From contig MPMQ01000001.1 in assembly GCA_002238585.1 (NCBI GenBank), positions 53,771 to 117,770 of the forward strand: a stretch of 64,000 bases of DNA. Reading direction: 5' to 3'. This document shows, piece by piece, positions 17,783 to 27,423 of the stretch. Every line of letters begins with the position of its first letter. Within the stretch, counting starts at the first letter, position 1. The notes under the pieces are model-generated. The model did no database searches. It saw nothing but the letters and a program-made list of their open reading frames with translations, and was not told the origin of the DNA. The DNA is from Kistimonas sp. bin40 (lineage in GTDB: Bacteria; Pseudomonadota; Gammaproteobacteria; Pseudomonadales; Endozoicomonadaceae). Position numbers and translations under genes: made by a program.

Positions 17783-20599
17783 CTATTTTTCTACATCATC
17801 CGCTTCGTCTGAGTCGTCTGAGTCGTCTGAGTCGCCTGAATCGTCTGAATCGTCTGAGTCGCCTGAATCGTCTGAATCGTCTGAATCGTCTGAATCGTCT
17901 GAATCGTCTGAATCGTCTGCGTTGTCTGCATCGCCCATGTCGTTTGCATCGCCCATGTCGTCTGCATCGCCCATGTCGTCTGCATCGCCCATGTCGTCTG
18001 CATCGCCCATGTCGCCAGTGTTGCCCATGTCGCCAGTTTCTGATGCGTCCTGCGGGTCTTTTTCGTCTTCGTCCGGTTCTTGTGTTGACGAAAGCCCTAC
18101 CAGTTGCTCGTCTGCCGTCATCCGGATAAGCCGCACCCCGTGAGTGTTACGACTGGTCATTGAGACTTCGGCTGCACGGGTGCGTACGAGTGTTCCCTGG
18201 TCGGATATAAGGATGACATCGCTGTCAGTGTCTATCTGAACGGCTCCGATAACAGGCCCGTTGCGCTCTGTGACCTTGATAGAAACCACTCCCTTGTTAG
18301 CTCTCCCTTTGGCAGGGTATTCGGCCAGGCTGGTACGCTTGCCGAACCCATTGGCGGTTGCCGTCAGTATCGGATGGTCCAACTCCGGCACTACCATGGA
18401 CACGACCCGCTGCCCCTCCTGCAGTTTTATTCCCCGGACGCCCGTTGCAATACGCCCTGTGGGTCTGACAGAAGCCTCCGGAAAGCGTGCTACCTTGCCA
18501 GCATCAGTAAACAGCATGATTTCCTGGCCGGATTTGCACAGGGAAACGGCAATGAGTTCATCGCCCTCGGTCAGGTTGATGGCGCGAATGCCGGAAGACA
18601 GCGGCCGGGAGTAGGCCGTCAGCAGTGTTTTTTTGACGGTGCCTCTGGCGGTGGCAAAGATAATGTACTGCTCGGCATCGTAACCTGCCACCGGTAGCAT
18701 GGCGGTAATACGCTCAGCCTCTCCCAGTGGCAGCATGTTGACAATCGGACGCCCCCGAGCCGTGCGGGAGGCCAGTGGAATTTCGTACACCTTGCGCCAG
18801 TACACCTTTCCTTCACTGGAAAAAAGCAGCAGTTGCGTGTGGGTGTTGACCACCAGCATGTGTTCAACGCAGTCTTCCTCTTTCAGGGAACCTGCACTTT
18901 TGCCACGCCCGCCACGCTTCTGTGCCCTGTACTCGTCCAGGGATACCGTTTTGGCGTAGCCTGTTCGTGACAGGGTCACCACCCGCTCCTCGGCAGTGAT
19001 CAGGTCGGCATCGGTCAGATCATGGCGTGCATTGACAATCTCGGTGCGCCTTTCGTCACCGTATTCCTCGACAATGGCCTCCAGCTCTTCGCGTACCACC
19101 TGCAGCAGTCGGGCGGTGTCCTTGAGAATCAGACGCAGCTCGGCAATGAGCACCAGCAGAGCTCGGTATTCCTCCAGAAGGCGTTCGTGCTCCAGGCCGG
19201 TGAGACGATGCAGCCGCATCTCCAGAATGGACTGGGCCTGGGCCGGTGACAGACGGTAGGTCGTCTCCTGCAGGCCGTAGTGCGCTTCCAGATCCTGGGG
19301 GCGGCAGCAGGTGCTGTCGGCAGCCTGGAGCATCTCGAGTACCAGCGAGGCATCCCAGTCACCTTCTATCAGCGCTTGCCGTGCTTCTGCGGAGGTGCGC
19401 GACTGGCGAATCACTTCAATCACCGGATCAATACTGGCCAGAGCCACCGCCAGTCCTTCCAGAATGTGGCCACGCTGCAAGGCTTTTCTCAGTTCAAATT
19501 CTGTGCGGCGTGTGACGACTTCCCGGCGGTGACGCAGGAAGTGTTCCAGAATTTCTTTCAGTCCCAGTATCTTGGGGCGACCGTCGACCAGGGCCACCAT
19601 ATTGATGCCGAAGGTGGTTTCCAGCTGGGTCTGGCTGTAGAGATTGTTCAGCAGAACCTCGCCGACTTCGCCGCGGCGCAGATCCATCACGATGCGTAGT
19701 CCGTCCTTGTCGGACTCGTCGCGAATTTCACTGATGCCCTCTATTTTTTTCTCTTTGACCAGCTCGGCAATCTTTTCGATCAGACGTGCTTTGTTGACTT
19801 GATAGGGCAACTCATGAACGACAATACTCTCACGCTGGGTGTCGTCGTTGATCACGACTTCGGCACGTGACCGAACCCAGATGCGGCCACGCCCGGTCTG
19901 GTATGCCTGCAGGATTCCGTTGCGACCACTGATGATGGCGGCCGTCGGAAAATCCGGGCCAGGAATGCAGTTCATGAGTGCCTGTACGTCTGTGGCAGGA
20001 TTGTCGAGCAGCAACAGGCAGCCGCGAATGACTTCCGTCAGATTGTGGGGCGGAATATTGGTGGCCATGCCCACAGCAATTCCCGTTCCACCATTGACGA
20101 GCAGATTGGGGACCCGGGTGGGCAGCACTTCAGGAATGTGTTCAGTTTCGTCGTAGTTGGGGACGTAGTTGACGGTTTCCTTGTCGAGATCGGCCAGCAG
20201 CTCATGGCTGATCTTGTTCATGCGCACTTCGGTGTAGCGCATGGCCGCTGCCGAGTCGCCGTCGATGGAGCCGAAGTTGCCCTGGCCGTCTACCAGCGGA
20301 TACCTGAGGGAAAAGTGCTGGGCCATCCGTACTATGGTGTCGTAGACCGCTGAGTCACCATGGGGGTGGTATTTACCTATAACGTCACCAACAACGCGCG
20401 CAGACTTTTTGTAGGGCTTGTTCCAGTCATTTGACAGCTGACTCATGGCAAACAGTACACGTCTGTGCACTGGCTTGAGTCCATCGCGCACGTCGGGCAG
20501 GGCCCGTCCCACAATGACGCTCATGGCGTAATCAAGATACGACTTCTGGAGTTCGTCCTCGATGCTGACGGGCAGTATATCGTTTGTGGTGTCTACCAT
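17783..20599 (-). CDS. gyrA: DNA gyrase subunit A with repeat-encoded acidic tail
   Basis: A 938-residue gyrase A, the DNA breakage-rejoining subunit that with GyrB introduces negative supercoils. Catalytic Tyr122 (in AAMRYTEV) is present. The quinolone-contact residues are Ser83 and Asp87, the sensitive state. The GyrA box is present as [11 protein letters not shown], followed by the beta-pinwheel C-terminal domain. From about residue 841 the protein becomes a 98-residue Asp/Ser/Gly/Met tail built from DMGDAD and SDD units, encoded by 18-base and 9-base tandem repeats (about 17805-18030). An acidic tail tunes DNA wrapping in E. coli GyrA, but there it is shorter and not repeat-built. The ATG at 20599 gives the canonical N-terminus. 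Confidence 0.96.
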   Translation of the reverse strand: MVDTTNDILPVSIEDELQKSYLDYAMSVIVGRALPDVRDGLKPVHRRVLFAMSQLSNDWNKPYKKSARVVGDVIGKYHPHGDSAVYDTIVRMAQHFSLRYPLVDGQGNFGSIDGDSAAAMRYTEVRMNKISHELLADLDKETVNYVPNYDETEHIPEVLPTRVPNLLVNGGTGIAVGMATNIPPHNLTEVIRGCLLLLDNPATDVQALMNCIPGPDFPTAAIISGRNGILQAYQTGRGRIWVRSRAEVVINDDTQRESIVVHELPYQVNKARLIEKIAELVKEKKIEGISEIRDESDKDGLRIVMDLRRGEVGEVLLNNLYSQTQLETTFGINMVALVDGRPKILGLKEILEHFLRHRREVVTRRTEFELRKALQRGHILEGLAVALASIDPVIEVIRQSRTSAEARQALIEGDWDASLVLEMLQAADSTCCRPQDLEAHYGLQETTYRLSPAQAQSILEMRLHRLTGLEHERLLEEYRALLVLIAELRLILKDTARLLQVVREELEAIVEEYGDERRTEIVNARHDLTDADLITAEERVVTLSRTGYAKTVSLDEYRAQKRGGRGKSAGSLKEEDCVEHMLVVNTHTQLLLFSSEGKVYWRKVYEIPLASRTARGRPIVNMLPLGEAERITAMLPVAGYDAEQYIIFATARGTVKKTLLTAYSRPLSSGIRAINLTEGDELIAVSLCKSGQEIMLFTDAGKVARFPEASVRPTGRIATGVRGIKLQEGQRVVSMVVPELDHPILTATANGFGKRTSLAEYPAKGRANKGVVSIKVTERNGPVIGAVQIDTDSDVILISDQGTLVRTRAAEVSMTSRNTHGVRLIRMTADEQLVGLSSTQEPDEDEKDPQDASETGDMGNTGDMGDADDMGDADDMGDADDMGDANDMGDADNADDSDDSDDSDDSDDSDDSGDSDDSDDSGDSDDSDDSDEADDVEK
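17805..18030 (-). repeat. Tandem 9-mer and 18-mer repeats in gyrA
   Basis: On the plus strand the 9-base unit TCGTCTGAA/G (coding SDD in gyrA) recurs about eleven times between about 17810 and 17911. An 18-base unit containing CCCATGTCGTCTGCATCG (coding DADDMG) recurs about five times between about 17924 and 18028. Both unit lengths are multiples of three, so copy-number change alters tail length but not frame. Confidence 0.9.
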
Positions 20600-21277
20600 A
20601 GGTACCCAAAGATCCCTGAAGCCCTGAAAAGCCTGTAAGTATCTGTCCGGCCTTTGTATCCGGGGTATGGAGGCTCAGATAAGGCAGTCTGTGTTCTTTC
20701 TCTGTGCACGTGCGCGCGGTGCATATCTGCGCAGCAAGCTGCGCCCCCGGCTGCGGACAGGCCTGCCCAGAGCGCGGGGGATCCGCATGGTAACACAAAT
20801 GAACCCAAGGGGAGGGGTCTCTATTGCGGGAGATGTTGATTCTCCCGCGCAGGTTTTTGGCCTGGGGAGAGCCCTGTCAACGGGAGGCCGCAGACCACTG
20901 GTTGGCTGCTGGCTTACCTGCGCAGGACAGGTGGGTGGAAGTTGTTCCCGCGCCCTGTCCAGCCTGTTGTCAGACAGCCGGCGAGTCTGGGTTGTGATGG
21001 GTGCAGGTGGGGAATCGTTCTGCGTCTTTCAGCACTTTTTTCAGGTGCAAACTGCATGGAGTGCTGCTGGTAAGGCTCGCATTATGCTGTCGCCTTGATC
21101 ACCATAAACGACCAGGACGCAGCTTGCCTGGCAGGGCGGTCTACTTTCGGATAGCCGTTTGGTTGTAAAAAAACCAGTGGCACCGGATTATGACAAGACG
21201 TTCTGGCAAGATGTGTGCCTTTTGTCGCATGGGTGCATGAGACAGCAAGAGACAGTAAAGCCCACTCTGGTGATTCT
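20600..21277. other. Intergenic between gyrA and the ATPase gene
   Basis: Divergent promoter region for gyrA (minus) and the ATPase/HNH module (plus). I see no credible gene and no clear -35/-10 pair. Confidence 0.35.
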
Positions 21278-22633
21278 ATGAAGATATGTGAGCTCAGGCT
21301 CCAGAATTTCCGCAAGTTTGATGATGCTGTATTTCGCTTCAATGTCGATAGCGGTGTGACCGTTCTTATTGGTGACAATGCAACGGGGAAAACGGCACTG
21401 CTGGAGGCCTTGTCGATCATGATGGGTAGTTACCTGCTGGATTTCAAAGCCGGAGTGAATCGCGGCATCAGCAGGGACCAGGTACGGCTCAAGCAGGTGA
21501 AGCTGGGGGATACAGTCTCGCTTGAGCCGCAATGGGCAGAGGGCGTCAGGCTGACGGCAACGGGCTTGCTCGAAGCCCTCACCGGAGAGCAGAGCCCGGT
21601 CACATGGAGCCGCGCTCTTCACTCTGAAAAGGGGAGAACCACGCGGGTTGAAGCGAGCGAGATCGCCGGGATTGGCAGGGAAGCCCGGCACCGGGTTGAT
21701 AAGGGAGAAGAGGTGTTGCTGCCGGTGTTCGGCTACTACGGCACAGGGCGGCTGTGGCACCTGAAGCAAGAGGTCAAGCTGACGAAACCGGAATCGCGGG
21801 TGGCGGGCTACCGTGACTGTCTTGATCCTGCCTCCAGTCACAAGCTGTTTCTGAAATGGTTTGCACAGCTTGAACAGGCGTCCTTTCAGAAAGGGGAAAA
21901 ATACGGTGTTCTTGAAGCCGTCCGGCAAGCAGTGAGAACCTGTATTCCTGACTGCAAGCAGTTGTATTTCGATATTGAGTTACAACAACTGATGATTCAG
22001 CTGGATGAGGGTCAGCTGTTCAGCTTTGATAATCTCAGTGATGGTTATCGAAACATGTTGGCGATTGTCGCTGATATTGCCCACCGGGCCGGCCGCCTCA
22101 ATCCCCAGTTGACTGACCGTGCTGCGCTACAGACGCCGGGCATTGTGCTGATTGATGAGGTGGATCTGCACCTGCATCCGAAATGGCAACGCGGAGTGAT
22201 GAGTGACCTGCGCACAGCTTTTCCACATGTGCAGTTCATAGTCACCACGCATTCACCCTTTATTATTCAGTCGCTCAAGCCGGGTGAGGTCATCGACCTC
22301 AACTGCGACTTGCCTGCTGACACGGAGTCTGAGCAGGCGTCTCCTGGGCCAAAGAACCTTTTCAATGATCGTAGTATTGAAGACATTGTGGAGGATGTTA
22401 TGGGGGTTAAGCTCCCGTCCCGCAGCCGCAGGTTTCAGAAAATGTATGAGGTGGCCACGGAATATTACCAGCTCCTGGACAAGGTGGAGGGAGCGTCTGA
22501 GCAAGAGAAAGCGAGCCTTCGGCAGCAGCTTGACGACCTGAGTGCGCCCTACAGTGAGGATGTTGCCTATCATGCTTTCCTGGAAATGAAACGGATAAAA
22601 TCTGGTTTGGGTGAGTCTGGTCAGGGGCAGTAA
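21278..22633 (+). CDS. ptuA: AAA ATPase of a Septu-like defence module (PtuA-like)
   Basis: A 451-residue ABC/SMC-type AAA ATPase. The Walker A motif GDNATGKT is at residues 32-39. The signature-like FDNLSDGYRNM is at about residue 250, Walker B LIDEVD has Asp293-Glu294, and the switch segment is VTTHSPFIIQSL. The N-terminal MKICELRLQNFRKF strand is typical of this class. A gene for an HNH nuclease follows after 12 bases, the layout of type I Septu (PtuA-PtuB), in which the ATPase and nuclease form a complex that restricts phage. The ATG at 21278 gives the canonical N-terminus; its ribosome binding site is weak. Orphan ATPase/HNH pairs also occur with retrons, but I saw no reverse transcriptase here. 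Confidence 0.82.
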   Translation: MKICELRLQNFRKFDDAVFRFNVDSGVTVLIGDNATGKTALLEALSIMMGSYLLDFKAGVNRGISRDQVRLKQVKLGDTVSLEPQWAEGVRLTATGLLEALTGEQSPVTWSRALHSEKGRTTRVEASEIAGIGREARHRVDKGEEVLLPVFGYYGTGRLWHLKQEVKLTKPESRVAGYRDCLDPASSHKLFLKWFAQLEQASFQKGEKYGVLEAVRQAVRTCIPDCKQLYFDIELQQLMIQLDEGQLFSFDNLSDGYRNMLAIVADIAHRAGRLNPQLTDRAALQTPGIVLIDEVDLHLHPKWQRGVMSDLRTAFPHVQFIVTTHSPFIIQSLKPGEVIDLNCDLPADTESEQASPGPKNLFNDRSIEDIVEDVMGVKLPSRSRRFQKMYEVATEYYQLLDKVEGASEQEKASLRQQLDDLSAPYSEDVAYHAFLEMKRIKSGLGESGQGQ

Positions 22634-22645
22634 GAGGGCGTTGGA

Positions 22646-23335
22646 GTGAGACCTGTTGATAAGGGAGAGCCGCCCCTGGATGATCAGGCACGACCCAAAA
22701 AATACACCAGATACGTCAATGCTCGCAGGGATCTCATCACCCGGTTAGGCCCGTACTGTTCTTATTGCGAAATGAAGATCGATAGCAATCTGGATGTGGA
22801 GCATATCCGGCCTAAAACAACTTACCCGGAGCTTGAACTGGAATGGGATAATTTTTTGCTGGCTTGCCGCAACTGCAATTCGACAAAAGGTGACAAGTCT
22901 CCCGCTGTTACTGATATTTTCTGGCCTCATGCTGATAACACCTACAGGGCTTTTGAGTATGGGGAAGAGGGAGTAGTCAAGGCCGCGCATGACTTGCCAC
23001 CGGCCCTGAAGAAAAAGGCAGAGAGGAGCATCAGCCTGACCGGCTTGGACAAAACTCTTGATATGGAGAATGCTTCCGACCGGCGCTGGCTCGCTCGAAG
23101 GGATGCTTGGGGTAGGGCCAAGGAAGCCCTGAATTGGTTGAGAGAGTGCGATTGTGAGCCCATGAGGAAGATGATTATTTCTGCAGCTGAGGGGGGGTAT
23201 TGGAGCATATGGATGACTGTGTTCGCTCAGGATGAGGATATGCGTCGACGCTTTATCCATGCTTGGCGAGGCACGGCCAAGAACTGCTTTGATGAACAAG
23301 GCGGGCCCGTCCCCAGACCAAACGGCCAGCTGTAG
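22646..23335 (+). CDS. ptuB: HNH endonuclease (PtuB-like)
   Basis: A 229-residue protein with a zinc-knuckle HNH nuclease domain: Cys38-x2-Cys41, the EHIRPK motif with Glu52-His53, Asn69, and Cys74-x2-Cys77-Asn78 with KG at 81-82. It resembles the TIGR02646/PtuB group that partners with AAA ATPases. The GTG start has an AGAGGG site eight bases upstream and lies 12 bases after the ATPase stop, so the two are co-transcribed. All apparent catalytic and zinc-binding residues are intact, suggesting a working module. In Septu this subunit is the DNA-cutting effector; that role here is inferred. Confidence 0.82.
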   Translation: MRPVDKGEPPLDDQARPKKYTRYVNARRDLITRLGPYCSYCEMKIDSNLDVEHIRPKTTYPELELEWDNFLLACRNCNSTKGDKSPAVTDIFWPHADNTYRAFEYGEEGVVKAAHDLPPALKKKAERSISLTGLDKTLDMENASDRRWLARRDAWGRAKEALNWLRECDCEPMRKMIISAAEGGYWSIWMTVFAQDEDMRRRFIHAWRGTAKNCFDEQGGPVPRPNGQL

Positions 23336-23793
23336 GGCAAAGCGTAATAAAGTACTTCTGTGGCCGGGTGCAAGGAATCCGGATTGAGAAGCCTGCGCTG
23401 TGCGCCCACTTTTCAGCCAGTGATTCAGCTCAAATAATGGAAACTTGGGATCTTCTTCAAAAGGCTCCAGCCCAATGGGTTGATGGCCGGGTCTCCGGCT
23501 CATAGGGTAAAAACCCCGAGTAATCCTGTGATCTGTTCAGCCTTCCCATCGGCCTTTCGGTCGGCCTTCTATATCAGCCGTGATCAGCCGTGCGGCTCAA
23601 AGACTGAGTGACTCTGAGTGTCACCCCGACGGGCCCTGTTGAGCTTGGCAGCAGCCTGGCAATTTCTTGCTGTGAAAACCCTCTTCCTCGACGTTCTCAC
23701 TGTTGATGCCTTTTTCGTGAGAGACAGCTGTCGGTAGCTTGGGCCTTGTCTGTGTATTCCATTCCTGTATTCAAAAATGTTGGAGGTAGTGAA
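23336..23793. other. Intergenic upstream of hisG
   Basis: No gene supported. A short hairpin (AGCCG/CGGCT) lies near 23585-23596. I found no run of His codons, so a classical his leader-peptide attenuator is not supported. Confidence 0.35.
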
Positions 23794-23802
23794 ATGAACT
23801 AA
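23794..23802 (+). other. Start-stop mini-ORF with strong ribosome binding site
   Basis: GGAGGT at 23782-23787 is followed seven bases later by ATG AAC TAA, a two-residue open frame, 66 bases before hisG. A near-consensus Shine-Dalgarno in front of such a short frame is unusual. It could be a regulatory minimal ORF or the leftover start of a lost gene. Confidence 0.4.
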
Positions 23803-23868
23803 CAGGGAAGGTGCTTGTCGAACACTCGGCCTGTTCCATTTTCGTTTGGTATCAACACGGGGTTTGAC

Positions 23869-24762
23869 ATGACTCAAAGAATAAGAATTGCAATCCAGAA
23901 ATCTGGTCGCCTTGCTCGGGAGACCCAGAATCTTTTGAGTGCTTGTGGTATGCACATCAACCTGCGCGAGCGGGGGCTTCTCAGCCATGTGGCCAATATG
24001 CCGGTCGATGTCCTGCAGGTGCGGGGTAACGATATTCCCGGGCTGGTCATGGATGGCGTGGTTGATCTGGGTATTGTTTGTGAAAATGCTCTCGAAGAAG
24101 TGAGCCTTGGGCGAGCCTCCCAAAAACAGCCTACTCGTTTCGAAACCTTGCGGCGTATGGATTTTGGCGCTTGTCGACTCTCCTTGGCCGTGCCTGAAGA
24201 ATTCGAATACGAGGGTCTGGATTCCCTTGATGGATGCCGTATCGCCACCTCTTGCCCTTACCTCCTGAAAAGATATATGGAAGAAAATGGCATCAATTTT
24301 TCCACCTGTATTCTCAAAGGATCCGTTGAAGCTGCTCCCCGCGCCGGTCTGGCCGATGCTGTCTGTGATCTGGTGGGTACAGGTATCACCCTGGAGGTCA
24401 ATGGGCTCAAGGAGGTGGATGTGATTTTTCAGTCCATGGCGACGCTGATCCAGAGTCACCGAAAGCGTTCAGGGAAGCTGCAACAGTGGATTGACAAGAT
24501 TCTGATTCGCATCAATGCCGTGGTCCTGGCCAAAGAAAGCAAGTACATCATGCTGCATGCTCCCAGGGAAAAGGTGGAAAAGATCGTTGATTTGCTGCCT
24601 GGTGTCGAACGTCCAACCCTGCTGCCACTGGCAGAGGACGAGAGCCGTGTAGCCCTGCATGCCGTCAGCTCCGAGACACTGTTCTGGTGCACAATGGAAG
24701 AATTAAAAGCACTGGGAGCCAGTTCCATTCTGGTCATGCCCATAGACAAAATGTTGGGCTGA
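23869..24762 (+). CDS. hisG: ATP phosphoribosyltransferase (long form)
   Basis: A 297-residue long-form HisG catalysing the first step of histidine synthesis, joining ATP and PRPP. N-terminal [12 protein letters not shown], the PRPP-binding loop [14 protein letters not shown] (about residues 170-183) and the C-terminal ACT-like HisG_C domain are all present; long-form HisG needs no HisZ. The ATG at 23869 follows a GGGG-type site and gives the canonical N-terminus. hisD-hisC follows after four bases. The enzyme looks intact although the pathway downstream is damaged. Confidence 0.93.
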   Translation: MTQRIRIAIQKSGRLARETQNLLSACGMHINLRERGLLSHVANMPVDVLQVRGNDIPGLVMDGVVDLGIVCENALEEVSLGRASQKQPTRFETLRRMDFGACRLSLAVPEEFEYEGLDSLDGCRIATSCPYLLKRYMEENGINFSTCILKGSVEAAPRAGLADAVCDLVGTGITLEVNGLKEVDVIFQSMATLIQSHRKRSGKLQQWIDKILIRINAVVLAKESKYIMLHAPREKVEKIVDLLPGVERPTLLPLAEDESRVALHAVSSETLFWCTMEELKALGASSILVMPIDKMLG

Positions 24763-24766
24763 CAGA

Positions 24767-27097
24767 ATGGAAAAAATATACTGGGACGCTCTTGATCAAT
24801 CCGGGCGTGATGCGGCTCTGCGTCGCCCGGACACTGTGACAGACACGCATACCGCCAGCAGAGTGGCGGCTATTCTGGCGCAGGTAAAAAATGGCGGCGA
24901 CAAGGCGCTGCGTGCCCTGACTGAGCAGCTCGGTGGTGCCATGCCAGCCCGATGGCGGCTTGATCGTACCGATATGGCTGCGGCGGAAAATCGTCTGCCA
25001 CCGGAACTGAAGAAGGCTATCGATCATGCGGTTGAGAATATTGCCCGTTTTCACAGTGCCCAGAAACAGCAGGACCTGAGCGTGGAAACCGCGCCGGGCA
25101 TTCTGTGTGAACTGCGTTCCGAGCCTGTTGAGAAAGTCGGGTTATACGTTCCCGATGGTACCGCTCCTTTGGTCGGCACGGTGCTTATGCTGGCAAAACC
25201 GGCCAGTATTGCCGGTTGCTCAGTCAAAGTGATGGTAACACCGCCTCCCGTCAGTGATGCGATTCTCTATGCTGCCTACTGTTGCGATCTGAATGCCATT
25301 TTTACCCTTGGTGGTGCACAGGCCATTGCGGCCCTTGCCTATGGCACGGAAACCGTGCCGAAAGTCGACAAGATTTTTGGCCCGGGCAATCGTTTTGTGA
25401 CTGAAGCCAAAGTTCAGGTGAGCAGGCAGGGCACAGCCATTGATATGCTGGCGGGGCCTTCAGAAGTTCTGGTACTGGCGGATGCCACAGCCAATCCGGA
25501 GTATGTGGCCGCAGATCTTCTCTCCCAGGCGGCGCATGGGGAAGATTCCCGGGTTATGCTGGTCACGGACTGTGAGACCCTGGCCCGGCAGGTTGAACAG
25601 GCTATTGAGCGGCAGTTGTCCTTGTTGCCCAGAGCCAGTATTGCCCGGGCGGCTCTGTCGCAGAGCCGGATCATCCTTGCCAAAGACAGTCGCCAGGCCT
25701 GTGAGATCAGCAACAGTTATGCGCCTGAACACCTGATTGTCCAAACGGCCATCCCACGGGATCTGCTACCAAAACTGCGGTCTGCCGGTTCGATTTTCCT
25801 GGGTCCCTGGACGCCTGAGTCTATAGGCGACTACGCCAGTGGAACCAGTCAGATTTTACCCACCTGCGGTTATGCTCGTACGATGTCCAGTCTGTCATTG
25901 GCAGACTTCCGGCGTCGTTTCACTGTGCAGGAACTGACTTGGGAGGCCTTGCAGGAAGTCGGTGGCACTGTGATGACGCTGGCAGAGGCGGAAGGGCTGC
26001 AGGCACACGCCAATGCCGTGAACTTGCGCCTGCAAGAGCCATCGCCGATGAGCTGCGTTGCCCAAAGACTGGTGCGACCGGAAATTGCTCGCCTGACACG
26101 TTACTCTTCTGCCCGAAGTGAAGCGCCGAGCGGCGAAATCTGGCTCAATGCCAATGAATCCCCCTGGAACAACACCCAGGTTGAGGGGATCAACCGTTAT
26201 CCTGGCTGTCAGCCGGAAGGGGTACGGGACGCTTATGCGCGCTATGCCGGTGTTGAACCAGAGCAGGTACTGATCACCCGCGGTTCCGATGAAGGCATTG
26301 ATCTTCTGATCCGGACCTTCTGTCGTCCTTGTGTCGACAGTGTAGCCAGCTGTGGTCCGACCTATGGCATGTATGCCATCAGTGCTGCCACCAACGGTGT
26401 TGACTGTCTGATGCTGGACTGGGCAGCGGGCTATCGGCTGCCGGCCAGGTTTGCGCAGCAGGTGAAAGACGCACGACTGGTATTCCTGTGCAATCCCAAT
26501 AACCCCTCTGGAACGGTTATTGCTCCGCAAGAGCTGATCGCGCTGGCCCACCAGCTGCCCAACAGCCTGTTGGTTGTTGATGAAGCCTATATTGAATTTT
26601 GTCCGGAGCTGACAGTTGCAGGAGCCCTGGAGCGCTGTAAAAACCTTGCTGTACTGCGCACACTGTCCAAAGCTTTTGCCATGGCGGGTGCCCGTTGTGG
26701 ATTTGTGCTGGCCTCCCCCGCCATTATTGCTCTGCTGAGAAAGGTGATTGCTCCTTACCCCGTGCCGAAGCCTGTTGCTTTGTTGGCGGAAGAGGCCCTG
26801 AGCCACAAAGGTATTGCCAAGGTGCAGTCTCAGGTCAGGCAACTGATTGCCCGTCGGGAAGCCTTAAGCCAGCGCCTGCAAACCAATCCCGCAATCAGGC
26901 GTCATGTGCCTTCCAGAACCAATTACATTCTTTTCGAAATGAATGACGCTCGTCGTTTTTATAGCATGCTGGCAGAGAAGGGATTCTTCATTCGGGCCTA
27001 TCAGCAGCCCTCCCTTGAAAACTGGCTGCGCATCAGCATTGGTGCGGATGAAGATATTCAGCGAATAGAACAGGTTCTCAAGGAGATGGCCCCATGA
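24767..27097 (+). CDS. hisDC: HisD-HisC fusion: histidinol dehydrogenase and histidinol-phosphate aminotransferase
   Basis: A single 776-residue frame. Residues 1-427 are a complete histidinol dehydrogenase: APEHL with Glu321-His322, zinc-site segments LLSQAAHGEDSR and TPESIGDYASG, and the closing GLQAHANAV. Residues 428-776 are a complete PLP aminotransferase: WLNANESPW, NPNNPSGTV, DEAYIEF, and TLSKAF with the PLP lysine at about 635. In enteric bacteria hisD and hisC are adjacent separate genes, so loss of the hisD stop would create this fusion. An in-frame ATG (26048) at residue 428 could be the former hisC start. The stop overlaps (ATGA) the start of a decayed hisB. Confidence 0.93.
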   Translation: MEKIYWDALDQSGRDAALRRPDTVTDTHTASRVAAILAQVKNGGDKALRALTEQLGGAMPARWRLDRTDMAAAENRLPPELKKAIDHAVENIARFHSAQKQQDLSVETAPGILCELRSEPVEKVGLYVPDGTAPLVGTVLMLAKPASIAGCSVKVMVTPPPVSDAILYAAYCCDLNAIFTLGGAQAIAALAYGTETVPKVDKIFGPGNRFVTEAKVQVSRQGTAIDMLAGPSEVLVLADATANPEYVAADLLSQAAHGEDSRVMLVTDCETLARQVEQAIERQLSLLPRASIARAALSQSRIILAKDSRQACEISNSYAPEHLIVQTAIPRDLLPKLRSAGSIFLGPWTPESIGDYASGTSQILPTCGYARTMSSLSLADFRRRFTVQELTWEALQEVGGTVMTLAEAEGLQAHANAVNLRLQEPSPMSCVAQRLVRPEIARLTRYSSARSEAPSGEIWLNANESPWNNTQVEGINRYPGCQPEGVRDAYARYAGVEPEQVLITRGSDEGIDLLIRTFCRPCVDSVASCGPTYGMYAISAATNGVDCLMLDWAAGYRLPARFAQQVKDARLVFLCNPNNPSGTVIAPQELIALAHQLPNSLLVVDEAYIEFCPELTVAGALERCKNLAVLRTLSKAFAMAGARCGFVLASPAIIALLRKVIAPYPVPKPVALLAEEALSHKGIAKVQSQVRQLIARREALSQRLQTNPAIRRHVPSRTNYILFEMNDARRFYSMLAEKGFFIRAYQQPSLENWLRISIGADEDIQRIEQVLKEMAP

Positions 27098-27197
27098 AAC
27101 AGCCAATTTTATTTATTGGCAGGATGGGACCCTGGTGGAACGGCAAGAGCTGCCACTGGAAAATGTGATGGAACGCTTGCACCAGCGCCATCGATAA
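27094..27197 (+). pseudogene. hisB: Frameshifted N-terminal stub of hisB
   Basis: ATG at 27094 opens with MKQPILFI, then one base appears to be missing near 27120. In the shifted frame the sequence reads DGTLVERQELPLENVMERL and stops at 27197. This matches the N-terminal HAD phosphatase motif of HisB (FIDRDGTL) in the position expected after hisC. The dehydratase domain and everything beyond are absent. The gene is dead, so imidazoleglycerol-phosphate dehydratase must be encoded elsewhere or lost. Confidence 0.75.
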
Positions 27198-27423
27198 TGC
27201 AGGTATTGCGCCAGTACACTGATGACAGACCATCACTTCCTGCGCGGGTGCCAGCGAGGCTTCAGATGGTGGAGGCTATGGGAGTCATCTTCCACCCTGT
27301 CTTTATTCCAGCGGGAATACTTGTTCAGGCGGCACTCCCGGCCCCAGCCCTTGGTGGAGCCAGGGGCTGAGGCCGGGATAGAAAGTCAGGAACAGAAAAC
27401 AGAGCGGTGCTCGAATGAAGGCC
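27198..27423. other. Intergenic after hisB remnant
   Basis: No coding signal. The right end, around 27405-27475, is one of several related copies of a segment containing GCGAATGAAGG-like sequence that recurs near 29230 and 30570. Confidence 0.35.

Noticed and set aside
17766..18143. Ser/Glu- and Ser/Pro-rich open frame opposite the gyrA tail
   Set aside because: It is the complement of the gyrA tandem repeats; repeats keep several frames open. No ribosome binding site or homology.
23700..23868. Possible his attenuator
   Set aside because: No run of His codons and no alternative hairpin plus T-tract found before hisG.
25895..26842. 315-codon minus-strand open frame
   Set aside because: Antisense to the hisD-hisC fusion, whose enzyme motifs are clear.
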